Source: Symsagittifera roscoffensis
Lineage: Eukaryota > Xenacoelomorpha > Acoela > Convolutidae
DNA length: 64,000 bases
Direction of reading: 5' to 3'
NCBI RefSeq assembly: GCF_963678635.1
Contig: NC_087064.1
Coordinates: forward strand, 806,001-870,000
Part shown: positions 1 through 11,319 of the stretch, in pieces
How positions within the stretch are numbered: the stretch's first letter is position 1
How the letters are laid out: the number at the start of each line of letters is the position of its first letter
The notes under the pieces: model-generated
What the model was told of the DNA's origin: nothing
Databases searched by the model: none
The model's input: the letters and a program-made list of their open reading frames with translations, nothing else
Made by a program: the position numbers and the translations under genes

Positions 1-10
1 TCACTTCCAC

Positions 11-44
11 CTACCAAAGAGGCAGCTCAAGCTCTGATTGGTAG
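11..44. other. Quasi-palindrome within the monomer (first copy shown; recurs in canonical monomers)
   Basis: CTACCAA at 11-17 and TTGGTAG at 38-44 are exact reverse complements separated by 20 nt. Pairing inward, there are two mismatches and then AG pairs with CT, so the 34-bp segment has partial dyad symmetry centred close to AGCT. The same two arms occur in canonical monomers across the array. Variants such as CTAGCGA, CTACGAA, TTGTTAG and TTAGTAG weaken one arm. It could form a cruciform in DNA or a hairpin in a transcript. Short dyads are known in several centromeric satellites, but a role here is inference. Confidence 0.6.
34..43 (-). promoter_or_regulatory. NF-Y-like CCAAT box (representative; one per canonical monomer)
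   Basis: CTGATTGGTA on + reads TACCAATCAG on -. The NF-Y consensus is RRCCAATSRG, so nine of ten positions match and only the first R is T. The motif recurs every 59 bp in canonical monomers, giving many hundreds of copies in the window. It is lost in variants reading tgattgtt, tgattgat, tgattagt and tgattcgt. Those variants recur periodically inside several higher-order units, so box-plus and box-minus monomers are interspersed. Binding is not shown by sequence. The pentamer is short, and its regularity follows from the repeat itself. Confidence 0.3.
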
Positions 45-2044
45 ACTAGTTCACTTGTTTCAATTCCACCTACCAAAGAGGCAGCTCAACTTCTGATTGG
101 TAGATTAGATCACTTGTTGCACTCCACCTACCGAAGAGGCAGCTCAATTTCTGATTGTTAGATTAGATCACTTGTTTCACTTCCACCTACCAAAGAAGCA
201 GCTCAAGTTCTGATTGGTAGATTACATCACTTGTTTTACTTCCACCTACCAAAGAAACAGCTCAAGTTCTGATTGGCAGATCAGATCAATTGTTTCACTT
301 CCACCTACCAAAGAGGCAGCTCAACTTCTGATTGGTAGATTAGATCACTTGTTTCAATTCCACCTACCAAAGAGGCAGCTCAACTTCTGATTGGTAGATT
401 AGATCACTTGTTTCATTTCCACCTACCAAAGAAGCTGCTCAACTTCTGATTGGTAGATTAGATCACTTGTTTCATTTCCACCTACCAAAGAGGCAGCTCA
501 AGTTCTGATTGGTAAACTAGATCACTTGTTTCAATTCCACCTACCAAAGAGGCAGCTCAACTTCTGATTGGTAGATTAGATCACTTGTTTCACTCCACCT
601 ACCAAAGAGGCAGCTCAACTTCTGATTGGTAGATTAGATCCCTTGTTTCACTTCCACCTACCAAAGAGGCAGCTCAAGTTCTGATTGGTAGATTAGATCA
701 CTTGTTTCACTTCCACCTACCAAAGAGGCAGCTCAAGTTCTGATTGGTAGACTAATTCACTTGTTTCACTTCCACCTACCAAAGAAACAGCTCAAGTTCT
801 GATTGGTAGATTACATCACTTGTTTTACTTCCACCTAACAAAGAAACAGCTCAAGTTCTGATTGGCAGATCAGATCAATTATTTCACTTCCACCTACCAA
901 AGAGGCAGCTCAACTTCTGATTGGTAGATTAGATCACTTGTTTCAATTCCACCTACCAAAGAGGCAGCTCAACTTCTGATTGGTAGATTAGATGACTTGT
1001 TTCATTTCCACCTACCAAAGAAGCTGCTCAACTTCTGATTGGTAGATTAGATCACTTGTTTCATTTCCACCTACCAAAGAGGCAGCTCAAGTTTTGATTG
1101 GTAGACTAGATCACTTGTTTCAATTCCACCTACCAAAGAGGCAGCTCAATTTCTGATTGGTAGATTAGATCACTTGTTTCACTCCACCTACCAAAGACAC
1201 AGCTCAACTTCTGATTGGTAGATTAGATCACTTGTTTCACTTCCACCTACCAAAGAGGCAGCTCAAGTTCTGATTGGTAGACTAATTCACTTGTTTCAAT
1301 TCCACCTACCAAAGAGGCAGCTCAACTTCTGATTGGTAGATTAGATCACTTGTTTCACTCCACCTACCAAAGAGGCAGCTCAACTTCTGATTGTTAGATT
1401 AGATCGCTTGTTTCACTTCCACCTACCAAAGAAGCAGCTCAAGTTCTGATTGGTAGATTACATCACTTGTTTCCCTTCCACCTACCAAAGAAGCAGCTCA
1501 AATTCTGATTGGCAGATCAGATCAATTGTTTCACTTACACCTACCAAAGAGGCAGCTCAACTTCTGATTGGTAGATTAGATCACTTGTTTCACTTCCACC
1601 TACCAAAGAGGCAGCTCAAGTTCTGATTGGTAGATTAGATCACTTTTTCACTCCTCCTACCAAAGGGGTAGCTCAACTTCTGATTGGTAGATTAGATCAC
1701 TTGTTTCACTTCCACCTACCAAAGAGGCAGCTGAAGTTCTGATTGGTAGATTAGATCACTTGTTTCATTTCCACCTACCAAAGAGGCAGCTCAACTTCTG
1801 ATTGGTAGATTAGATCACTTGTTTCATTTCCACTTACCAAAGAGGCTGCTCAACTTCTGATTGGTAGATTAGATCACTTGTTTCACTTCCACCTACCAAA
1901 GAGGCAGCTCAAGTTCTGATTGGTAGACTAGATCACTTGTTTCAATTCCACCTACCAAAGAGGCAGCTCAACTTCTGATTGGTAGATTAGATCACTTGTT
2001 TCACTCCACCTACCAAAGAGGCAGCTCAATTTCTGATTGTTAGA

Positions 2045-4715
2045 TTAGATCACTTGTTTCACTTCCACCTACCAAAGAAGCAGCTCACATTCTGATTGGC
2101 AGATCAGATCAATTGTTTCACTTCCACCTACCAAAGAGGCAGCTCAATTTCTGATTGGTAGACTAGATCACTTGTTTCACTTCCACCTACCAAAGAGGCA
2201 GCTCAAGTTCTGATTGGTAGATTAGATCACTTTTTCACTCCTCCTACCAAAGGGGCAGCTCAACTTCTGATTGGTAGATTAGATCACTTGTTTCACTTCC
2301 ACCTACCAAAGAGGCAGCTCAAGTTCTGATTGGTAGATTAGATCACTTGTTTCATTTCCACCTACCAAAGAGGCTGCTCAAGTTCTGATTGGTAGATTAG
2401 ATCACTTTTTCATTTCCACCTACCAAAGAGCCAGCTCAAGTTCTGATTCGTAGATTAGATCACTTTTTCATTCCTTCTACCAAAGGGGCAGCTCAACTTC
2501 TGATTGGTAGATTAGATCATTTGAATCACTTCCACCTACCAAAGAGGCAAATCAAATTCTGATTGGTAGATTAGATCACTTGTTTCACTTCCAACTACCA
2601 AACAAAGATGCAGCTCAAATTCCGAGTTGTAGACTAGATCACCTGTTTCACATCCACCAACCAAAGAGGCAGCTCAAGTTCTGATTGGTAGATTAGATCA
2701 CTTGTTTCACTTCCATCTACCAAAGTGGCAGCTCAACTTCTGATTGGTAGATTAGATCACTTGTTTCACTTCCACTTACCAAAGAGGCAGCTCAAGTTCT
2801 GATTGGTAGACTAGATCACTTGTTTCAATTCCACCTACCAAAAAGGCAGCTCAAGTTCTGATTGGTAGAGTAGATCACTTGTTTCACTTCCACCTACGAA
2901 AGTGGCAGCTCAACTTCTGATTGGTAGATTAGATCACTTGTTTCACTTCCACCTACCAAAGAGGCAGCTAAACTTCTGATTGGTAGATTAGATCAGTTTT
3001 TTCACTCCACCGACCAAAGAGGCAGCTCAACTTCTGATTGGTAAATTAGATCACTTGTTTCTATTCCACCTACCAAAGAGGCAGCTCAAGTTCTGATTGG
3101 TAGATTAGATCACTTGAATCACTTCCACCTACCAAAGAGGCAGCTCAAGTTCTGATTGGTAAATTAGATCACTTGTTTCTTTTCCACCTACCAAAGAGGC
3201 AGCTCAATTTCTGATTGTTAGATTAGATCACTTGTTTCACTTCCACCTACCAAAGAAGCAGCTCAAGTTCTGATTGGTAGATTACATCACTTGTTTTACT
3301 TCCACCTACCAAAGAAGCAGCTCACATTCTGATTGGCAGATCAGATCAATTGTTTCACTTCCACCTACCAAAGAGGCAGCTCAACTTCTGATTGGTAGAC
3401 TAGATCACTTGTTTCACTTCCACCTACCAAAGAGGCAGCTCAAGTTCTGATTGGTAGATTAGATCACTTTTTCACTCCTCCTACCAAAGGGGCAGCTCAA
3501 CTTCTGATTGGTAGATTAGATCACTTGTTTCACTTCCACCTACCAAAGAGGCAGCTCAAGTTCTGATTGGTAGATTAGATCACTTGTTTCATTTCCACCT
3601 ACCAAAGAAGCAGCTCACATTCTGATTGGCAGATCAGATCAATTGTTTCACTTCCACCTACCAAAGAGGCAGCTCAACTTCTGATTGGTAGACTAGATCA
3701 CTTGTTTCACTTCCACCTACCAAAGAGGCAGCTCAAGTTCTGATTGGTAGATTAGATCACTTTTTCACTCCTCCTACCAAAGGGGCAGCTCAACTTCTGA
3801 TTGGTAGATTAGATCACTTGTTTCACTTCCACCTACCAAAGAGGCAGCTCAAGTTCTGATTGGTAGATTAGATCACTTGTTTCATTTCCACCTACCAAAG
3901 AGGCTGCTCAAGTTCTGATTGGTAGATTAGATCACTTTTTCATTTCCACCTACCAAAGACCCAGCTCAAGTTCTGATTCGTAGATTAGATCACTTTTTCA
4001 TTCCTCCTACCAAAGGGGCAGCTCAACTTCTGATTGGTAGATTAGATCATTTGAATCACTTCCACCTACCAAAGAGGCAAATCAAATTCTGATTGGTAGA
4101 TTAGATCACTTGTTTCACTTCCAACTACCAAACAAAGATGCAGCTCAAATTCCGAGTTGTAGACTAGATCACCTGTTTCACATCCACCAACCAAAGAGGC
4201 AGCTCAAGTTCTGATTGGTAGATAAGATCACTTGTTTCACTTCCATCTACCAAAGTGGCAGCTCAACTTCTGATTGGTAGATTAGATCACTTGTTTCACT
4301 TCCACTTACCAAAGAGGCAGCTCAAGTTCTGATTGGTAGACTAGATCACTTGTTTCAATTCCACCTACCAAAGAGGCAGCTCAAGTTCTGATTGGTAGAG
4401 TAGATCACTTGTTTCACTTCCACCTACGAAAGTGGCAGCTCAACTTCTGATTGGTAGATTAGATCACTTGTTTCACTTCCACCCACCAAAGAGGCAGCTA
4501 AACTTCTGATTGGTAGATTAGATCAGTTTTTTCACTCCACCGACCAAAGAGGCAGCTCAACTTCTGATTGGTAAATTAGATCACTTGTTTCTATTCCACC
4601 TACCAAAGAGGCAGCTCAATTTCTGATTGGTAGATTAGATCACTTGAATCACTTCCACCTACCAAAGAGGCAGCTCAAGTTCTGATTGGTAAATTAGATC
4701 ACTTGTTTCTATTCC
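2045..4715 (+). repeat. 1,530-bp-offset duplication (26-mer) inside domain 1
   Basis: About 2045-3185 recurs at about 3575-4715. The offset is constant at 1,530 bp (26 x 59 = 1,534, minus 4 from indels). A marker monomer with an internal 4-bp CAAA duplication, reading accaaacaaagatgcagctc, is present in both copies (aacaaagatg at 2601 and 4131). The intervening 3186-3574 resembles the left edge of copy 1 again and contains a five-monomer repeat (293 bp between 3331 and 3624). This indicates at least two amplification events. Left and right edges are judged by eye and are approximate. Confidence 0.8.
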
Positions 4716-4870
4716 ACCTACCAAAGAGGCAGCTCAAGTTCTGATTGGTAGATTAGATCACTTGTTTCACTTCCACCTACCAAAGAGGCAGCTCAATTTC
4801 TGAGTGGTAGATTAGATCACTCGTTTCACTTCCACCCTCCAAAGAGGCAGCTCGCTTCTGATTGGTAGAT

Positions 4871-6060
4871 TAGATCGCCTGTTTCACTTCCACCTACCAA
4901 TGACGCAGTTCAAGGTCTGAATGGTAGATTGGATCATTTGTTTCAGTTCCACCTACCGAAGAGGCAGCTCAAGTTCTGATTGGTAGATTAGATCACTTGT
5001 TTCACTTCCACCTACCAAAGAGGCAGCTAAACTTCTGATTGGTAGATTACATCACTTTTTTCACTCCACAGACCAAAGAGGCAGCTCAACTTCTGATTGT
5101 TAGATTTGATCACTTGAATCACTTCCACCTACCAAAGAGGCAGCTCAAGTTCTGATTGGCAGATTAGATTGTTTGTTTCACTTCCACCTACCAAAGAGGC
5201 AGCTCAAGTTCTGATTGGTAGATTAGATCACCTGTTTCACTTCCACCTACCAAAGAGGCAGCTCAAGTTTTGATTGGTAGATTAGATCATTTGTTTCACT
5301 TCCACCTACCAAAGAGGCAGCTCAGCTTCTGATTGGTAGATTATATCACTTGTTTAACTTCCATCTACCAAAGAGGCAGCTCAAGTTCTGATTGGTAGAT
5401 TAGATCACTTGTTTCACTTCCACCTACCAAAGAGGCAGCTCATTTTCTGATTGGTAGATTAGGTCACTTGTTTCATTTCCACTCACCAAAGAGGCAGCTC
5501 AAGTTCTGATTGGTAGATTAGATCACCTGTTTCACTTCCATCTACCAAAGAGGCAGCTCAAGTTCTGATTGGTAGATTAGATCACTTGTTTCACTTCCAC
5601 CTACCAAAGAGCGGCTCAGCTTCTGATTGGTAGATTAGATCACTTGTTTCACTTCCATCTACCAAAGATGCAGCTCAATTTCTGATTGGTAGATTAGATC
5701 ACTTGTTTCACTTCCACCTACCAAAGAGGCAGCTCAACTTCTGATTGGTAGATTAGATCACTTGTTTCACTTCCACTTACCAAAGAGGCAGCTCGCTTCT
5801 GATTGGTAGATTAGATCACTTGTTTCACTTCCACCTAACAAAGAGGCAGCTCAAGTTCTGATTGGTAGATTCGATCACTTTTTTCACTCCACCTACCAAA
5901 GAGGCAGCTCAACTTCTGATTGGTAGATTAGATCACTTGTTTCACTTCCACTTACCAAAGAGGCAGCTCACGTTCTGATTGGTAGATTAGATCACTTGTT
6001 TCACTTCCACCTACCAAAGAGGCAGCTCAAGTTTTGATTGGCAGATTAGATCATTTTTTT
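4871..6060 (+). repeat. Domain 2: transitional, low-divergence monomers
   Basis: These monomers stay close to consensus and I saw no strong higher-order duplication. First appearances of variants that dominate further right lie here or at the edge: accaatgacgcag with caaggtctg (about 4897) and the one-base-short gctcgcttctgattgg (4851, 5793). Nothing but satellite is present. Confidence 0.7.
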
Positions 6061-7900
6061 CACTTCCTCATACCAAAGGGGCAGCTCATCTTCTGATTGG
6101 TAGATTAGATCACTTGTTTCACTTCCACGTACCAAAGAGCCTGCTCAAGTTCTGATTGGTAATTTAGATCACTTGTTTCACTTCCACATACCAAAGAGGC
6201 AGCTCAACTTCTGATTGGTGGATTAGATCACTTGTTTCACTTCCATCTACCAAAGAGGCAGCTCGCTTCTGATTGGTAGATTAGGTCTTTTGTTTCACTT
6301 CCATCTACCAATGACGCAGCTCAAGGTCTGATTGGTAGATTAGGTTACTTGTTTCACTTCCACCTAACAAAGAGGCAGCTCAAGTTCTGATTGGTGGATT
6401 ACATGACTTGTTTCTCTTCCACCTATTGAAGAGGCAGCACATGTTTTGATTCGTAGATTAGGTCACTTGTTTCACTTCCACCTGCCAAAGAGTAGCTCAA
6501 GTTCTGATTGGTAGATTAGTTCACTTGTTTCACTTCCACCTACCAAAGAGCCAGCTCAAGTTCTGATTGGTAGATTAGATCACTTGTTTCACTTCCACTT
6601 ACCAAAGAGGCTGCTCAAGTTCTGATTGGTAAATTAGATCACTTGTTTCACTTCCACATACCAAAGAGGCAGCTCAAGTTCTGATTGGTGGATTAGATCA
6701 CTTGTATCACTTTCATCTACCAAAGAGTAGCTCACATTCTGATTGGTAGATTAGATCACTTGTTTCACTTCCTTCTACCGAAGGGGCAGCTCATCTTCTG
6801 ATTGGTAGATTAGATCACTTGTTTCACTTCCACGTACCAAAGAGGCTGCTCAAGTTCTGATTGGTAAATTAGATCACTTGTTTCACTTCCACATACCAAA
6901 GAGGCAGCTCAAGTTCTGATTGGTGGATTAGATCACTTGTTTCACTTCCATCTACCAAAGAGGCAGCTCGCTTGTGATTGGTAGATTAGATCACTTGTTT
7001 CACTTCCTCCTACCGAAGGGGCAGCTCATCTTCTTATTGGTAGATTAGATCACTTGTTTCACTTCCACGTACCAAAAAGGCTGCTCAAGTTCTGATTGGT
7101 AAATTAGATCACTTGTTTCACTTCCACATACCAAAGAGGCAGCTCAACTTCTGATTGGTGGATTAGATCACTTGTTTCACTTCCATCTACCAAAGAGGCA
7201 GCTCGCTTCTGATTGGTAGATTAGGTCTTTTGTTTCACTTCCATCTACCAATGACGCAGCTCAAGGTCTGATTGGTAGATTAGGTCACTTGTTTCACTTC
7301 CACCTAACAAAGAGGCAGCTCATGTTCTGATTGGTGGATTACATGACTTGTTTCTCTTCCACCTATTGAAGAGGCAGCACATGTTTTGATTCGTAGATTA
7401 GGTCACTTGTTTCACTTCCACCTGCCAAAGAATAGCTCAAGTTCTGATTGGTAGATTAGTTCACTTGTTTCACTTCCACCTACCAAAGAGGCAGCTCAAG
7501 TTCTGATTGGTAGATTAGATCACTTGTTTCACTTCCACTTACCAAAGAGGCTGCTCAAGTTCTGATTGGTAAATTAGATCACTTGTTTCACTTCCACATA
7601 CCAAAGAGGCAGCTCAAGTTTTGATTGGTGGATTAGATCACTTGTTTCACTTCCATCTACCAAAGAGTAGCTCACATTCTGATTGGTAGATTAGTTCACT
7701 TGTTTCACTTCCTCCTACCGAAGGGGCAGCTCATCTTCTGATTGGTAGATTAGATCACTTGTTTCACTTCCACGTTCCAAAGAGGCTGCTCAAGTTCTGA
7801 TTGGTAAGTTAGATCACTTGTTTCACTTCCACATACCAAAGAGGCAGCTCAAGTTCTGATTGGTGGATTAGATCACTTGTTTCACTTCCACTTACCAAAG
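6061..7900 (+). repeat. 940-bp-offset duplication (16-mer)
   Basis: About 6061-6960 recurs at about 7001-7900. Three checkpoints give the same offset: acttccacgt at 6121 and 7061, atgacgcagc at 6311 and 7251, agaggctgct at 6841 and 7781. 940 bp is 16 monomers minus 4 bp. The copies differ by scattered substitutions such as agcctgctc against aggctgctc. They diverge on the right where copy 1 reads gctcgcttgtg and copy 2 reads gctcaagttctg. Confidence 0.85.
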
Positions 7901-8680
7901 AGGCTGCTCAAGTTCTGATTGGTAAATTAGATCACTTGTTTCACTTCCACATACCAAAGAGGCAGCTCAAGTTCTGATTGGTGGATTAGATCACTTGTTT
8001 CACTTCCACTTACCAAAGAGGCAGCTCACGTTCTGATTGGTAGATTAGATCACTTGTTTCACTTCCACCTACCGAAGAGGCAGCTCAAGTTCTGATTGGC
8101 AGATTAGATCACTTTTTTCACTTCCTCCTACCAAAGGGGCAGCTCAAGTTCTGATTGGTAGATTCAATCACTTTTTTCACTCCACCTACCGAAGAGGCAG
8201 CTCAACTTCTGATTGATAGATTAGATCACTTGTTTCACTTCCACTTACCAAAGAGGCAGCTCACAATCTGATTGGTGGATTAGATCACTTGTTTCACTTC
8301 CACTTACCAAAGAGGCTGCTCAAGTTCTGATTGGTAAATTAGATCACTTGTTTCACTTCCACATACCAAAGAGGCAGCTCAAGTTCTGATTGGTGGATTA
8401 GATCACTTGTTTCACTTCCACTTACCAAAGAGGCAGCTCACGTTCTGATTGGTAGATTAGATCACTTGTTTCACTTCCACCTACCGAAGAGGCAGCTCAA
8501 GTTCTGATTGGCAGATTAGATCACTTTTTTCACTTCCTCCTACCAAAGGGGCAGCTCAAGTTCTGATTGGTAGATTCAATCACTTTTTTCACTCCACCTA
8601 CCGAAGAGGCAGCTCAACTTCTGATTGATAGATTAGATCACTTGTTTCACTTCCACTTACCAAAGAGGCAGCTCACAATC
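7857..8680 (+). repeat. 412-bp tandem duplication (7-mer)
   Basis: 7857-8268 is followed directly by its copy at about 8269-8680. Checkpoints are aggctgct at 7901 and 8313, and gattcaat at 8161 and 8573, both offset 412 bp (7 x 59 minus 1). The run of variants is the same in both copies: ggtaaattag, ccacatacc, ggtggattag, gctcacgttc, accgaagag, ggcagattag, gattcaatc. The two read as near identical. Confidence 0.85.
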
Positions 8681-11319
8681 TGATTGGTAGATTAGATCAC
8701 TTGTTTCACTTCCACCTACCAAAGAGGCAGCTCAAGTTCTGATTGGCAGATTAGATCACTTTTTTCACTCCCTCCTACCGAAGGGGCAGCTCATCTTCTG
8801 ATTGGTAGATTTGATCACTTGTTTCACTTCCACGTACCAAAGAGGCTGCTCAAGTTCTGATTGGTAAATTAGACCACTTGTTTCACTTCCACGTAACAAA
8901 GAGGCTGCTCAAGTTCTGATTGGTAAATTAGATCACTTGTTTCACTTCCACATACCAATGACGCAGCTCAAGGTCTGATTGGTAGATTAGGTCACTTGTT
9001 TCAGTTCCACATAACAAAGAGGCAGCTCATGTTCTAATTGGTGGATTAAAGGAATGTTTCTCTTCCACCTATCAAAGAGGCAGCTCAAGTTCTGATTGGC
9101 AGATTAGATCACCTTTTTCAATTCCTCCTACCAAAGAGGCAGCTCATCTTCTGATTGGTCGATTAGTTCACTTGTTTCACTTCCACGTACCAAAGAGGCT
9201 GCTCAAGTTCTGATTGGTAGATTAGATCACTTGTTTCACTTCCTTATACCAAAGAGGCAGCTCAAGTTCTGATTGGTGGATTAGATCACATGTCTCACTT
9301 CCATCTACCAAAGAGGCAGCTCTCCTCTGATTGGTAGATTAGGTCTTTTGTTTCACTTCCACCTACCAATGACGCAGCTCAAGGTCTGATTGGTAGATTA
9401 GGTCACTTGTTTCACTTCCACCTTACAAGGAAGCAGCTCATGTTCTGATTGGTGGATTACATGACTTGTTTCTCTTCCACCTACCAAAGAGGCAGCTCAA
9501 GTTCTGATTGGCAGATTAGATCACCTTTTTCACTTCCTCCTACCAAAGAGGCAGCTCATCTTCTGATTGGTCGATTAGATCACTTGTTTCACTTCCACGT
9601 GACAAAGAAGCTGCTCAAGTTCTGATTGGTAGATTAGATCACTTGTTTCACTTCCACATACCAAAGAGGCAGCTCAAGTTCTGATTGGTGGATTAGATCA
9701 CTTGTTTCACTTCCATCAACCAAAGAGGCAGCTCTCTTCTGATTGGTAGATTAGGTTTTTTGTTTCACTTCCACCTACCAACGACGCAGCTCAAGGTCTG
9801 ATTGGTAGATTAGATCACCTGTTTCAGTTCCTCCTACCGAAGGGGCAGCTCATCTTCTGATTGGTAGATTAGATCACTTGTTTCACTTCCACGTACCAAA
9901 AAGGCTGCTCAAGTTTTGATTCGTAGATTAGGTCACTTGTTCCACTTCCACCTACCAAAGAGTCGCTCAAGTTCTGATTGGTAGATTAGTTCACTTGTTT
10001 TACTTCCACCTACCAAAGAGGCAGCTCAAGTTCTGATTGGTAGATTACATCACTTTTTTCACTCCCACTTACCAAAGAGGCAGCTCAGGTTCTGATTGGC
10101 AGATTAGATCACCTTTTTCACTTCCTCCTACCAAAGAGGCAGCTCATATTCTGATTGGTCGATTAGATCACTTGTTTCACTTCCACGTACCAAAGAGGCT
10201 GCTCAAGTTCTGATTGGTAGATAAGATCACTTGTTTCACTTCCTCATACCAAAGAAGCAGCTCAAGTTCTGATTGGTGGATTAGATCACTTGTTTCACTT
10301 CAATCTACCAAAGAGGCAGCTCTCTTCTGATTGGTAGATTAGGTCTTTTGTTTCACTTCCACCTACCAATGACGCAGCTCAAGGTCTGATTGGTAGATTA
10401 GGTCACTTGTTTCGCTTCCACCTAACAAAGAAGCAGCTGATGTTCTGATTGGTAGATAACATGACTTGTTTCTCTTCCACCTATTGAAGAGGCAGCCCAT
10501 GTTTTCATTGGTAGATTAGGTCACTTGCTTCACTTCTACCTACCAAAGAGGCAGCTCCAGTTCTGATTGGTATATTAGATCACTTGTTTCACTTCCACCT
10601 ACCAAAGAGGCAGCTCAGGTTCTGATTGGTAGATTAAATCACTTGTTTCATTTCCACCTACCAAAGAGGCAGCTCAGGTTCCGATTGGTACATTAGATCA
10701 ATTGTTTCACTTCCACCTAACAAAGAAGCAGCTCATGTTCTGATTGGTAGATTAGATCACTTGTTTCACTTCCACCTACCAAGGAGGCAGCTCAGTTTCT
10801 GATTGGTAGATTAAAGTCACTTGTTTCACTTCCACCTACCAAAGAGGGAGCTCACTTCCTGGATGGTAGATTAGATCACTTGTTTCACTTCCACCTAGCA
10901 AAGAGGCAGCTCCAGTTCTGATTGGTAGATTAGATCACTTGTTTCACTTCCACCTACCAAGGAGGCAGCTCAGGTTCTGATTGGTAGATTAGGTCACTTG
11001 TTTCACTTGCACCTACCAAAGAGGTAGCTCAACTTCCGATTGGTAGATTAAAGTCACTTGTTTCACTTCCACCTACCAAAGAGGCAGCTCAAGATCTGAT
11101 TGGTACATTAGATCAATTGTTTCACTTCCACCTACCAATGACGCAGCTCAAGGTCTGATTGGTAGATTAGGTCACCTGTTTCACTTCCACCTAACAAAGA
11201 AGCAGCTCATGTTCTGATTGGTAGATTAGGTCACTTGTTTCACTTCTACCTACCAAAGAGTAGATCAAGATCTGATTGGTAGATTAGTTCACTTGTTTCA
11301 CTTCCACCTACCAAAGAGG

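Larger units (their letters stand above)
1..4870 (+). repeat. Domain 1: near-canonical monomers with 10-11-mer higher-order spacing
   Basis: Most monomers match the consensus. A landmark monomer reading GATTGGCAGATCAGATCAAT starts at 271, 860, 1507, 2094, 3331 and 3624. The first four are 587-647 bp apart (10-11 monomers), then there is one gap of 21 monomers and one of 5. Other markers are tcaattccac joints, 58-bp gtttcactccacc monomers, and 57-bp monomers with ctcctaccaaaggggcagc. CpG-bearing variants are rare. No gene or other feature is present. Confidence 0.85.
6061..10480 (+). repeat. Domain 3: ccacata / ccacgta / ggtggatta variant family
   Basis: Diagnostic variants are cttccacataccaaag, cttccacgtaccaaagaggc with gctgctc, gattggtggattag, atgacgcagctcaaggtctg and the degenerate cctattgaagaggcagc. 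They recur in a fixed relative order. The atgacgcag landmark (6311, 7251, then about 8957, 9370 and 10372) marks successive higher-order units. No gene or unique sequence is seen. Confidence 0.8.
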
